NCBI GenBank assembly: GCA_003024175.1
Contig: MDYQ01000284.1
Span: 1-31,335 of the forward strand
DNA: 31,335 nt
Source: Planoprotostelium fungivorum
Lineage: Eukaryota > Evosea > Variosea > Cavosteliida > Cavosteliaceae
Reading direction: 5' to 3'
Shown here: positions 21,397 through 31,335 of the stretch, one piece after another
Layout: each line of letters starts with the position of its first letter
How positions within the stretch are numbered: position 1 is the stretch's first letter
The notes under the pieces: generated by a model
Seen by the model: only the letters and a program-made list of their open reading frames with translations
The model's database searches: none
What the model was told of the DNA's origin: nothing
Position numbers and translations under genes: made by a program

Positions 21397-24131
21397 ATGA
21401 AGGGATCACACGTGTGTGCTCTTCTATTGTGCATCACAATCGTTTATGCTGGAAATTTCACCTACCAAGGATCGACCTTCTTGAAAGATGGAAACCCATT
21501 TCTCATCATGTCTGGTGAGGAAGCCATCATTCCACCGGAATAATGTTGACTCTTGACAGGATCGATCCATTACTTCAGAGTGGCTCCTGAATCTTGGACC
21601 GATCGTCTCCTCAAATTGAAGGCAGCTGGTTTCAACACGGTCAGGATCATATTCACCTCATGTTTCTGATCTTCTATCAGGTGATGACATACATTCCCTG
21701 GAACTCTCACAATCCTCAACCCGATCGTTATGATTTCGACGGCATCTTGGACGTAGAGAGATTCATCAAAGAAGCCGAGCAAGTAGGACTCCTCGTCATC
21801 ATCCGCGCTTCGCCATACATCTGTGCCGGTAAGTCCCTTATTCGATGAACTTGGTTTCTTCCATCGACTCATCGTGCCCATCAGAATATGACCTCGGAGG
21901 CATTCCCCCCTGGATCTTGAACATCACGTGATTATATATCATCACCGTATCTTCATGCATCACCTGACGCTCGTAGTGATGTGACCATCCGTTCTTCAGA
22001 TCCAAAGTTCTTGGAGCCCTTCGAGAAGTTCATGAAGGTCTTGGCACCCAAGTTGTCTCCCCATCAGTACAGCCGCGGAGGTCCCATCATCCTCTTACAA
22101 ATCGAGAATGAATACGGCTCTTACGGCAGCGATCATGTGAGATCATCATACGACGTGTCGATCGCGATGTCCGATGTTCTGATGGAACCAGTTATACATG
22201 AGAAGGCTCAGAGATTCTTTCATCGAGAACGATGTCGCCGACACCACATTCTTCATGTCCAACGGGTGATGCCATGATCGCGATCGAGTGTCGCTGATGT
22301 GTCACAGAGTCTCAGACAATGGTTTCCTGGGAGGTACACTGCCTGACGTCCTCAAGACAATGAATTTTCCTGCATCCAACGATCCGACTGGAAACGTTCA
22401 GTGGCTATTGAAGAAGTACCCCGACCAACCTGCATTTGTCAGCGAGTGGTGGTACGTATCATAGTCGACATTTACGAGACGTCTCATTCATCTACAACAG
22501 GGACGGATGGTTCGATTTCTGGGTACACGATGATTTATTTCATTTATTCTTCTCGTCTCACGTTCAATAGGGCTCACCACACTCTACAACAGATGGTAAG
22601 AAAGAAGCGAAAGCCTTGGAGTACCTCTTACGTAACGGAGTGTCTGTCAACTTGTACATGTTTGTCGGTGGTACCAATTTCGCCTACAACAGTGGTGAGT
22701 CGTTTGTCCGTTCACCGAATGGTTCCCTGACGTTCCCAGGCGCCAACGTGGACGGTAACATTGAAGCCACACTTCATTACAAGCCCATCACCACTAGCTA
22801 CGACTACAACTGTGGGTACGGTACGTACGTAATACGTAATGACCCATTCAGCCGCTCTGAACGAGAGCGGTGACCCCACGGAGAAATACCAAATGTTCCG
22901 TGAAGTCTTGAAGAAGTACAGTGTTGTCAGCGATCCACCGGCCCCCGCCCAGAGAATCGTGAGACATGTCCGTCCGACATAACAAATGACCTCCCCAGGC
23001 CTACGGTGACTCCACGGGCACTGTAAAGATGACGTCATCTCTCGTCATGGATCTAACGGATGATTCTCTCCTGGATAAATTATCCGTTTTCGGTGGAGAG
23101 AATGAGGTCACCGTAGCACCCAAATCGATGGAATATTTCGGGCAGTATTCGGGTGAGGGAGGGGCGAGAGTTGTAGATTGACGTGAGAGCAGGTTTCATC
23201 CTCTACAGAACGAAGGTTGTCGGTCCGCAGAAGACGAGCTTGTCTCTTCAGGAAGTTCACGACAGGTGCACGATCCTTCATCATCATCACGATCATCTTG
23301 CATCATGATACGATACATCAAGATGGTCAACTCCATTTGATTCGATCGTGTCTTCTCAAAGTGTCACCACCATCATCGCAATCACGATCGTCTCATCACG
23401 ATCACGATCATCTCATCCCATTACGACAGGGTTCAAATGTACCAAGAGGGACAATACCTTACTGCCTACTACCGAAACGAGCCCAGAAAGGACGTCAGTG
23501 TCGACATACCTGTCGACGGAGCACACATCAACCTCCTGGTAGAGAACATGGGACGCATCGGCTTCGGACCATTCATGCATTCAGAGAAGAAGGGTCTCAT
23601 GGGACCCATGTACGTCGGAGGTACGTCTCCTACGTACGTTACGTCTCTGACTGTCCCAGACATGCAGAACTCTCACTGGAGGTCGTGGTCTTTCGATTTC
23701 GAAAACTTGAAGGACATCGAATTTGAGGCGGGGTTGAAGTTTGTCAACAACACGCCCACATTCTATCGTGCCACATTCAACGCAGAGAAAGCTGCGGAGA
23801 CTTTCGTTTATTTTGCCAACTTCCACAAGGGACTCGTGTGGATCAATGGAAACAATTTGGGTGAGAGCAACATTCTAGCCATCATCATCGAGAACATCAA
23901 CATCGATCGTTCATGATCATGTGATCCCATGTCCTTGATGATGTGAGACGATGAGATCTGAAGGATGAAATAGGTAGATACTGGAGGCAAGGACCTCAAC
24001 AGTGCCTCTACGTGCCTTCTTCCTTCATCCAGCTGGGAAACAACACCATCACAGTCTTGGACCTCGAGTCTTCTGAGGAACCATCTGTTCGATTCTCTTC
24101 CTATTGCGATGGTTACATCACTCCTCAATGA
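21397..24131 (+). CDS. Beta-galactosidase, glycoside hydrolase family 35
   Basis: About 15 exons give roughly 640 residues. The start gives a signal peptide ([18 protein letters not shown]) for the secretory or lysosomal route. GH35 landmarks appear in order: [28 protein letters not shown]; the acid/base region [17 protein letters not shown] (second Glu of ENEYG); the nucleophile region [28 protein letters not shown]; and C-terminal beta-domain motifs [26 protein letters not shown] and GPQQCLYVP. Both catalytic Glu are present. The enzyme removes terminal beta-galactose from glycans, fitting digestion of food or wall polysaccharides. The longest intron is 23266-23429 (164 nt, CATCATC-rich); the intron at about 23152-23191 contains GTTGTAGA, and another ends CTACAACAG at 22500. 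No damage was seen. Confidence 0.94.
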
Positions 24132-24335
24132 TAGAGGGATGAACAAAATGAATCTCTGCGCACATCATCATTTTTGTTCAACTATTTCGTGAACTTCTAA
24201 CGATGATTTGAATCCGATACTCACGGCCTCTATATGCGTGTATAGGAAAAGACAAACATGAAAAGACAAGCGAAAGTCGCAGCAGACAGTCGTCTATTAC
24301 GTCAGTTGCAAATTTTTCAGTCTTACAGTATCACC
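24132..24335. promoter_or_regulatory. Spacer between beta-galactosidase and first P450
   Basis: This 204-bp tandem spacer serves as the 3' flank of the beta-galactosidase gene and the promoter and 5' UTR of P450 copy 1. No AATAAA or clear TATA box was found. Confidence 0.35.
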
Positions 24336-26525
24336 ATGTATGTCTGGTTCCTTGTCTCTGCTTTCGTCATTTACTGGGTCACCTCTTGGATTTCCAAACG
24401 AATTCGTTACGATGCACATCGCATCCCCACGAGAGAGGTGTTTCTTTGTCTTAAAGAACTCACACTGAAGCATCTTCACAGGGTGGAATGGAAGACGGAT
24501 ACTTGGCATCGACGTGATTTCATCGTTACATCCGTCCGTCTGACTTCGTGGTAGATCCTCTAACAACAAGCCTTTATGTTGGTACAAAGTTCTGCCTTTC
24601 AAGTGGGTTCAACTCAAGATCAGCGTCTTCTAAACAATAGGTCAGCTACCAGCTCGAGATCAATGACGCAGATGTTGCGAGAGAAGTGCTCGTGACTCGT
24701 CAGGTGCCATCACGTCGTGATCTGTGACACGACGGCTCACATCGGGCAGGGCTTTGGAGAGAAACAGTCTTTTGAGAGACCTGAATTTGTTGAGATAGGA
24801 TACTCAAAAACTTTTGGTAATCAGATCGTCTCAGCCAGAGGCGCAGAATGGAAGTGGCGAAGAGATGTGATTTCCATCTTATGACAACTCAACTCACTCG
24901 TGCAGTTGTGGACCCCTCATTATCAACCGAGAAAGGTCCTTCCTTCTCTTCTCCCGTATGTTCTGGACAGGTGAGATCTGCACCTCTTCATCATCTCACA
25001 ACTCAGAGCGGAAGAGCTAGTGAACCACCTCAAAGGCTCCGCCGCCAGGCAAGAAGCCGTCGAGTCAGATTCCATCATGACCGAAGCCACCATCGACATC
25101 ATCTTCAGGTGATGATCCTCACCTGAGAGCAGATCATCTTCGCCTCATGCTCATCACCCTCTATCAGGTACTTGACGGGGGAGAACAGAAGAACTCTAAA
25201 CGCTCAATTGAACTATCCCACAGAAGGGTTGTCCAAACTATATCGGGACGTGTGGAGGAAAGGAACCATCCCGATGGTCGTCATGCAAGGGATGTTTGGC
25301 TGGTGCACAAAGTGAAAGATGAGATGATGTGCGATCGATGATGATGTGACAGAAAAGTGTTGGGATCGACGTACCAGAAGAACGAAGACAAGATGAATCG
25401 ATATATCACTGACGTGAGAGAGCGAGGTCATAGGTGATGATGATGCTGATGATGGACAGGTGATCGAGTACACGTTGGAAAAGTACGGAAATAAAGAAGA
25501 CGCACCTCTCTTGGTGCAGATGTCACGCGACGAGAGATACGATTGGAAGACAAAGGAAGGACGCACTCGTCTCATGTCTGACGCCAACATACAAATGTTC
25601 GCCGGTCACGACACTGTGAGATCGATGGACATTCGAACGAGACACTCATCCGTGTAGACAGGTCATTCTCTCGCCATAGCACTCTACCAGGTGAATGTTA
25701 CGGCGCATTCGAATGTAACAACGAAATAGATCGCGATGCACCCAGCCATTCAAGAAGCCATCTACGAAGAGGTGACATGCCTCGATTTCATTTGCTCATC
25801 TTCGGTCAGGTTCGAAAAGTCAAATTGGAGGGGAAGGAACTGAAGCCCGAAGTATTATCCACCTTAGAGATGACCAATGCTGCCATCAGAGAATCTCAGA
25901 GACTGGTGCTTCTCCTTCACTTTCAATCGTTCTGCATGTCGTCCGATTCCTTCTGAAATATCAAAACAGAATCCGGTTGTCCCTCGCGTCGCGGTTGCAA
26001 CCAACCAGGATATGACACTGTGCGGTTACAAATTGCCAAAGAACCAACTGATCAGCGTCAACATCGCCAGCATACACAGAGATCCCCTCTACTTCTCTGA
26101 TCCCCACGGGTTCATCCCTCAGAGGTGGTCGATCTACAACCTGCCACGGAAATTGACACGTTGTAGATGGATTCAGAGCGAAAAGGGGGAGATATTCGAA
26201 GACTTGTCACAAGTTGGAGCGGTGAGGAGAGATCGTGCGTGCATCGTGATGACAAGATGAAGGTCGTGTCACAGATGCCCGAGATCGGTTTCACCTGGGG
26301 AACTCACGCTTGTCTTGGAAAGAACTTGGCCATGTTAGAGCTGAGAGTCTTCCTCGCTACCATCATCCACAGATACAAGGTGAGAGAGATGAAGGAGACG
26401 GTGATGTTGTCGGTGATGTGACTGTGATGCAGGTCGCAGTTCAACCCGGTTTCAAATTGGAGTTGACCGAAATGGGTCTGGCTCATCCGAAGAACGGAGT
26501 GCATCTCATCTTCAGCGAGAGATGA
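24336..26525 (+). CDS. Cytochrome P450, tandem copy 1
   Basis: About 15 exons give roughly 500 residues. An N-terminal membrane anchor (MYVWFLVSAFVIYWVTSW) is followed by a basic stop (KRIRYDAHRIPTR), typical of ER P450s. Other motifs: LWTPHYQPRK (helix C W); I-helix AGHDTTGHSLA; K-helix IRESQRL (ExxR); FIPQR (PERF-like); and heme loop FTWGTHACLGKNLAM, with the Cys ligand and His in place of the common Arg. Exons and intron positions match copy 2 one for one. At 26126-26128 this copy has one G fewer than copy 2 at an exon-intron border, so the splice must shift (for example to an acceptor after ATTCAGAG) to keep the frame. Substrate and CYP family are unknown. The copy may be active or slightly impaired. 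Confidence 0.88.
26128..26176 (+). repeat. Hairpin intron of P450 copy 1
   Basis: This 49-nt interval has GATCTACAAC near its start (26131-26140) and GTTGTAGAT near its end (26160-26168), an inverted pair that could fold across a 19-nt loop. The matching intron of P450 copy 2 is nearly identical. Confidence 0.65.
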
Positions 26526-26542
26526 TCAAGCGGGTAAACCAG

Positions 26543-26548
26543 AATAAA
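26543..26548 (+). terminator. Poly(A) signal AATAAA of P450 copy 1
   Basis: It lies 17 nt after the stop at 26525. The 3' UTR up to here is almost identical to that of copy 2. Confidence 0.6.
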
Positions 26549-26722
26549 TCCCTTTCGATGAGGTTGAATGAAAAAGATGGAACACGAGATAGATGATTCT
26601 CATTGGCTTATCGTGTGCAGTTGTCGAAATGAACATTTGGTGTACAACTATGTAAAGTGACAGGACATGTCAGTCTTGGTAGAAGCAAGTTTCTTCGTCA
26701 CAGATCGCCGAAACATCGAACC
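26549..26722. promoter_or_regulatory. Promoter spacer of P450 copy 2
   Basis: This is the interval between the poly(A) signal of copy 1 and the start of copy 2. It does not obviously resemble the promoter of copy 1, so any recent sequence exchange did not include it. No clear TATA box was seen. Confidence 0.35.
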
Positions 26723-28935
26723 ATGTACGTCTGGATCGTTGCGTCTGCTATAATCATATACTGGTTGACCTCTTGGATCACCAATCGCGTTCGATATGAT
26801 GCGCATCGCATTCCAACAAGAAAGGTATCGAGATGATTCCATACCTTCGTAGATTCACCTTCACAGGGCAATGAAGCCGATTCAAAGATCGCACTCACGT
26901 GAGGTTCAAGCTTCTTCTCCATCTGACCCATTTCAATGCAGATTACCCAACAGCAAGCCTTTGTGTTGGTATCAGATCGCACCTCTAATGTAATCCCTCT
27001 CGAGTATGATTTCTGACAACATACGTTCAGGTATCACCTAGAGGTCAATGATGCAGACCTTGCCAGAGAATTACTCGTGACTCGCCAGGTTATTATTGTG
27101 ACCTCACTTCTTGCCTACGATTGACTGTTGTTAGGGTTATGGAGAGAAGCACACCTTCGAGAGAGACGAGGCGGTAGAAGTTGGATACACGAAAACGTTT
27201 GGCCTTCACGTCGCTTGCAGCAGAGGTGCCGAATGGAAATGGAGAAGAGATGTGATTCTTCATCGACACCATCCAATTCTCATCTCTTCCAGCTGTGGAC
27301 ACCCCATTATCAACCAAGGAAAATGCTTCCCTCTCTTCTCCCTTTTGTTTTGGAGAGGTGATACGACACACGTAAGACCTCTAATCTGATCTCATTCCAG
27401 AGCAAAAGACGTAGTCGAATCACTCAAATCTCCCGCCGCCAACCAAGAAGCGGTCGAATTTGATTCCATGATGACAGAAGCCACTATTGACATCATCTTC
27501 AAGTGATCCTCCATCGAAACATCATCCCTCTCCCTTCTCATCGATTCTCCTAGGTACTTGACTGGTGAGAAGAGAGAGACATTCAACTCTCACTTGAATT
27601 ATTCCACCGAGAACCTCCCGAAACTGTATCGGGACGTGTGGAGGAAAGGCACTCTGGCCATGATCATCATGCACTCCACGTTCGGTCGCTCATTCAAGTG
27701 AGATTCGGATATCTTGTGAGATATTTTCCTTCTTTTCTTACTTCTGCAGGTCGCTGTTGGGTCCAACGTACCAGAAGAACGAAGACAAGATGAATCGATA
27801 TATCAACGATGTGAGGCGTGAAGATATCATCATGACGATCCATGTCGATGATCATGCGATCGATGAGATGGATGATGACGATGATGGACAGGTGATCGAG
27901 TACACGTTGGAAAAGTACGGAGATAAAGAAGACGCACCTCTATTGGTGCAGATGTCACGCGACGAGAGATACGATTGGAAGACAAAGGAAGGACGCACTC
28001 ACCTCATGTCCGATGCCAACGTACAAGTGTTCGCCGGTCACGACACTGTGAGAGAGTGTTTCATCAGATTACGAATCTGATCGTTGTAGACTGGGCACTC
28101 CCTCTCCATCTTGTTCTATCAGGTGAATGTTACGACACCATTTGTCTCAAGTTTTAATCGTACGACAGATTGCATTGTATCCGGACGTACAAGAAGCCAT
28201 CTACGAGGAGGTAAGAGGAAGATTCAAATGGAAACATATTGATCTTCTCAGATCCATCGGGTCAAATCACAAGGGAAAGAGTTGACAGCAGAAGTTCTCT
28301 CCACATTAGAGATGACGAACGCCACCATTCGAGAGACACAAAGACTGGTCAGTCTCCTCATTCATCCAATTTCTCTTACGTTTCACACAGTGGCCCATCG
28401 TAGGTCGTGTCGTTGTCACGTCTAACCGTGATACGACAGTCAATGGCTATCGATTGAAGAAAGGTCAATTCATCAGCATCAACACCGCGGGTATACAGAG
28501 AGATCCGCTCTACTACCCCAATCCTCACGAGTTCGTTCCTCAGAGGTGGGTCGATCTACAACCTGCCACGGAAATATGACTCGTTGTAGATGGATTCAGG
28601 ACAAGAGCGATCTTTTCGAGGATTTATCGAAAGTGGGAGAGGTGACAGTGAATGAGAGATGAAGAGGTGTGATATGATTTGTAGAAAAAGACAAAGATGC
28701 CTGAAATCGGTTTCTCATGGGGTCCTCATGCTTGTCTTGGAAAGAACTTGGCCATGTTAGAGCTGAGAGTCTTCCTCGCTACCATCATCCACAGATACAA
28801 GGTGAGAGAGATGAAGGAGACGGTGATGTGACTGTGATGCAGGTCGCAGTCAAGCCCGGTTTCAAATTGGAACTGGACTCGTTAGGTCTGGCTCATCCGA
28901 AGAACGGAGTGCATCTCATCTTCAGCGAGAGATGA
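26723..28935 (+). CDS. Cytochrome P450, tandem copy 2
   Basis: This is a paralogue of the preceding gene with the same exon plan, about 500 residues. The anchor MYVWIVASAIIIYWLTSW is followed by NRVRYDAHRIPTRK. Other motifs are LWTPHYQPRK, I-helix AGHDTTGHSLS, ExxR in IRETQRL, PERF-like FVPQRWDKSD, and heme loop FSWGPHACLGKNLAM. The Cys heme ligand and the oxygen-activating Thr are present. An I-helix intron ends in GTTGTAG directly before ACTGGGCAC. The window from about 28740 to the 3' UTR, and the exon 27892-28048, are nearly identical to copy 1, while the N-terminal exons have diverged. Membrane-bound monooxygenase activity is expected; the substrate is unknown. The exon-intron border after PQRW is intact here. 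Confidence 0.9.
28550..28599 (+). repeat. Hairpin intron of P450 copy 2
   Basis: This 50-nt intron contains GATCTACAAC (28553-28562) and GTTGTAGAT (28583-28591) in inverted orientation. It differs from the copy 1 intron by only a few bases. Confidence 0.65.
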
Positions 28936-29400
28936 TCAAGCGGGTAAGCCAGAATAAATCTCTCTCGTTTCTCCACCATCGCCATGGAAAGAATAATCCT
29001 CAAGACATCTCGTTACCAGGAGCTGATGTACGCGCGTTGTGTCCATGAGAACCGTGATATGAATCTGGTAAGTACTGGCGGTTTCAAAACTTTCGTTATT
29101 ATAAATAACAAAGATTGAGTGATGAGATTGAGATTCGCGCGGGATAATGTGACCCACGTGATGGCTCTTTATGACAGGTTTGAGAACAAAGGTGTACATA
29201 ATGAAAGATCCGAAGACAAAGGTGGACTTAGATCTGGTTCCTAGGCTCACATCATGCATCTGTAACACATTTTCGAGGAAGTGTGTTCAGACGAGCCTTC
29301 GCGGTAAAGGAAGACTTTTTCTACAGAGGAGCAAGAGAACAGGGCACGTCACCTTACAAAACTGAGATTCTCAGCCGGTCACTTTTCAGAGAGCTCGAAG
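28936..29400. other. Spacer between P450 copy 2 and the mucin-like gene
   Basis: This interval begins with the P450 3' UTR (AATAAA at 28953-28958). It contains an inverted A/T-rich stretch around 29095-29109 that includes TATAAATA. The rest is the upstream region of the mucin-like gene. No gene was recognised. Confidence 0.45.
28953..28958 (+). terminator. Poly(A) signal AATAAA of P450 copy 2
   Basis: It lies 17 nt after the stop, at the same position and in the same context as in copy 1. Confidence 0.6.
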
Positions 29401-31335
29401 ATGCGAAGGGTGCTGTTATTGGTGAGGCCTTTAGATTCTCTAGCCGATGAGAACCGACTGATGTGAGCAGGTCTCCCTCTTTGCACTCGTTCAGAGTCAA
29501 TGTGCTTTCGTGGACCAAAAGAACCTGACGCAGGCTGCTGCTGGCGTCAATGAGGTCCGTGTAGCGTTGCCGCCCATGCTATCTCAGTACCTGTCACAAA
29601 ATGATTTTGAGATCACTTATCAACGCGCCGAGACAGAGGCAATCACCTTCGAGCTCAACCTCTTAGAAGGTTTCGGACGATACACTGTGAGACGGAAGGA
29701 TCAAAGCCTTGTTGGACTGATTGATTACAGATTTCATCTTCTCTGATTTCCAATGGCGTAGTTCAACTGTCTGTTGCTAACGTCGGATCCACTACTGCCA
29801 CTGAATCTACCTTCGCTTTAGTTGTCAGTCTCTCTTCAGGCCTTCGACCCAACGGCTTTGTCTCATTGGCTCTTGTGATTCTTCTGGCCGCTCTACGCAC
29901 AGAGAGAAAGCTCGCCTTATTCTTGATCCTCTCTCTTGTTCTATCTGTTCAGGTCAGTCAGGTGAGTTCGTTCCATTCTCGACATCCCTCTTAACCTCTC
30001 ATTCAGGCGAAAGATGCCTGCCAGTCTCATGCCAACATCGTCTTACCTCTCTCTGTGCAGACTCTGTGCGTTGATGGTAACTGTCTCAACCTCATCGACA
30101 CAACAACCGTCTCTCCCTCCTCTTCCAGTAGTTCTACAACTCTGGTGACCTCCACGGCTTCCTCTTCGAGCACTTCCAGGGCTCCATCTTCAACTACTCC
30201 TGTAACTTCATCCACTTTGGACGCGACGCATGCAACATCGCGTTCGGATGCCACATCATCTGCATCTTCGGCATCATCTACTACCTCTGTATCCACATCT
30301 GCTACTACATCTGCTGCCTCCTCTGTATTGGCTTCTTCTACCACCTCTGCAGTCACTTCATCGACTGCCTCTGTGGACACATCTGACACGGCATCGCCAT
30401 CATCGACGACCCCTGTGGACACAGCATCATCGTCATCATCAACTGCTTCTGTGGCCACGACCTCATCGTCATCGACCGTCACTGTGGACACATCTGCCAC
30501 CGACACATCCTCATCATCATCAACTATCTCTGTGGACACATCTGCCACCGACACATCTGCAACCGACACATCATCTACCGACACATCTTCATCATCATCT
30601 GTCTTTGTGGACACGTCATCCACCACCACCCCCGTCGACACATCTGTCACCACCTCTGTGGCAACTTCTACAGTCTCTACCTGGTCTTCCACCATCTCTG
30701 TGACAGACCCCTCCACCTCATCTTCCACGTTCAGTCCATCTACAACGATTTCTGCATTCATCAACTGTACCGAAGGAACAGTCCGTGAGTCGATCACCCT
30801 CTCCATCATCATCGTGTTGTCCAACATTTCTAATGCATCTTCTCATCACATCCAGTCGTGGATGGATCTTGTGTATACATCGACATCTGTGGTGTCCCCG
30901 GAGGAGACAACTCCACCTGCAACCGATTCTCCCTCGCAGACTTCTGTGGAGCTACAGCTCCATACCGCTGTCCCGATGGATCCTGCAGTTCCAGCCTGTC
31001 TCTCTGCGTGGTTCTCTGTCCCCCCGAACAAGTTCGCTGCTGCGATGGCTCTTGTGGTAACACTACCCGTGACTGTGTGCAGTCGAGCTACAGTTACCTT
31101 ACCGTGCAGGACGACGCTATCGTAACGTGCCCCGACGGCCTCTGCCAGAGTGACCCAAACTCTTGTCTGTGCGATGATGCACTGTACAAGTGCTACGATG
31201 GAAGCTGTCAGGTGAGATGTCGATGAAAGGTACGATCGATTGCTGATGAAGATACAGATCGACTGTCCCACTGTTCCCGTGAGTTTGATGGATCTCAAAG
31301 TGACGACAGATGGTGGCACGTACGCCATGCTACGT
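29401..31335 (+). CDS. Secreted mucin-like protein with Cys-rich DGSC repeats, 3' end outside window
   Basis: The start gives a signal peptide (MRRVLLLVSLFALVQSQC) with an intron at 29422-29470 inside it. An N-terminal domain of about 110 residues follows, then a hydrophobic stretch (FVSLALVILLAAL, then ALFLILSLVLSVQVSQ). A short Cys-containing part (QTLCVDGNCLNLI) leads into a Ser/Thr-rich region of about 220 residues with repeated VDTS, TSATDTS and SSSS units, a likely O-glycosylated stalk. After an intron (30784-30855) come short Cys modules of the form CxDGSC: CPDGSC, CCDGSC, CPDGLC and CYDGSC. The gene runs off the window end after a further intron (about 31211-31256). It is probably a surface or matrix protein. 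The mid-protein hydrophobic stretch could be a membrane segment, or the signal peptide of a second gene merged in this model. Confidence 0.75.
30110..30760 (+). repeat. Ser/Thr-coding tandem repeat tract
   Basis: These are degenerate repeats of ACATC/TCATC/GTGGACAC-type units encoding TSxTxTS and SVDTS. GTGGACACATC-like sequence recurs about every 30-60 nt from 30380 to 30640. The low complexity also leaves the opposite strand open for 266 codons (Asp/Val-rich), which I regard as an artefact. Confidence 0.8.

Noticed and set aside
30027-30827. 266-codon minus-strand open frame, Asp/Val/Glu-rich
   Set aside because: It is the antisense of the Ser/Thr repeat tract; the low-complexity sense codons (TCN, ACN, GTG GAC) leave the reverse strand free of stops. 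It has no start context or splice logic.

Overview
This is a compact, intron-dense eukaryotic nuclear window. About 15 protein genes and one tRNA gene lie on both strands, usually 100-250 bp apart. Introns are very short (mostly 36-60 nt), with GTGAG/GTAAG/GTCAG-type donors and CAG or TAG acceptors. AATAAA signals often lie 4-30 nt after the stop codon. The gene families are ordinary free-living eukaryote families: EDC3, MGRN1/LUL-type RING ligase, BPA1/Vip1-type RRM protein, Mpo1-like oxygenase, malic enzyme, tyrosine phosphatase, CMGC-like kinase, GH35 beta-galactosidase and P450. Together with secreted LRR, GPI-anchored and mucin-like surface proteins, they suggest a unicellular protist, perhaps an amoebozoan such as a protosteloid amoeba. 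The lineage is inference; no sequence search was possible.

Layout. 1-2273 (-): secreted LRR protein, its 3' end outside the window. 2626-2975 (-): a doubtful small gene beside tRNA-Phe(GAA). 3183-3957 (+): GPI-anchored glycoprotein. 4133-4968 (-): Mpo1-like protein. 5179-7792 (-): EDC3 decapping enhancer. 7914-9286 (+): GSK3/CMGC-like kinase. 9482-10795 (-): RRM protein. 11012-12503 (-): RING E3 ligase. 12756-15108 (-): large GPI-anchored protein made of two homologous halves. 15732-17315 (-): tyrosine phosphatase. 17539-19981 (-): malic enzyme, probably mitochondrial. 19982-21396: the only long stretch without a recognisable gene. 21397-24131 (+): beta-galactosidase. 24336-26525 and 26723-28935 (+): tandem P450 paralogues. 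29401-31335 (+): mucin-like Cys-rich secreted protein, cut by the window end.

Gene models were assembled by eye from splice signals, reading-frame continuity and family motifs. Start and stop coordinates are firmer than individual exon edges. The most unusual signals are a recurrent octamer TCTACAAC/GTTGTAGA concentrated in introns, often as a hairpin; the internally duplicated, intron-poor GPI protein; gene-conversion-like identity between the P450 copies; and a one-base difference at a splice junction of the first P450. No viral, retroelement, Polinton, toxin or CRISPR sequence was recognised.
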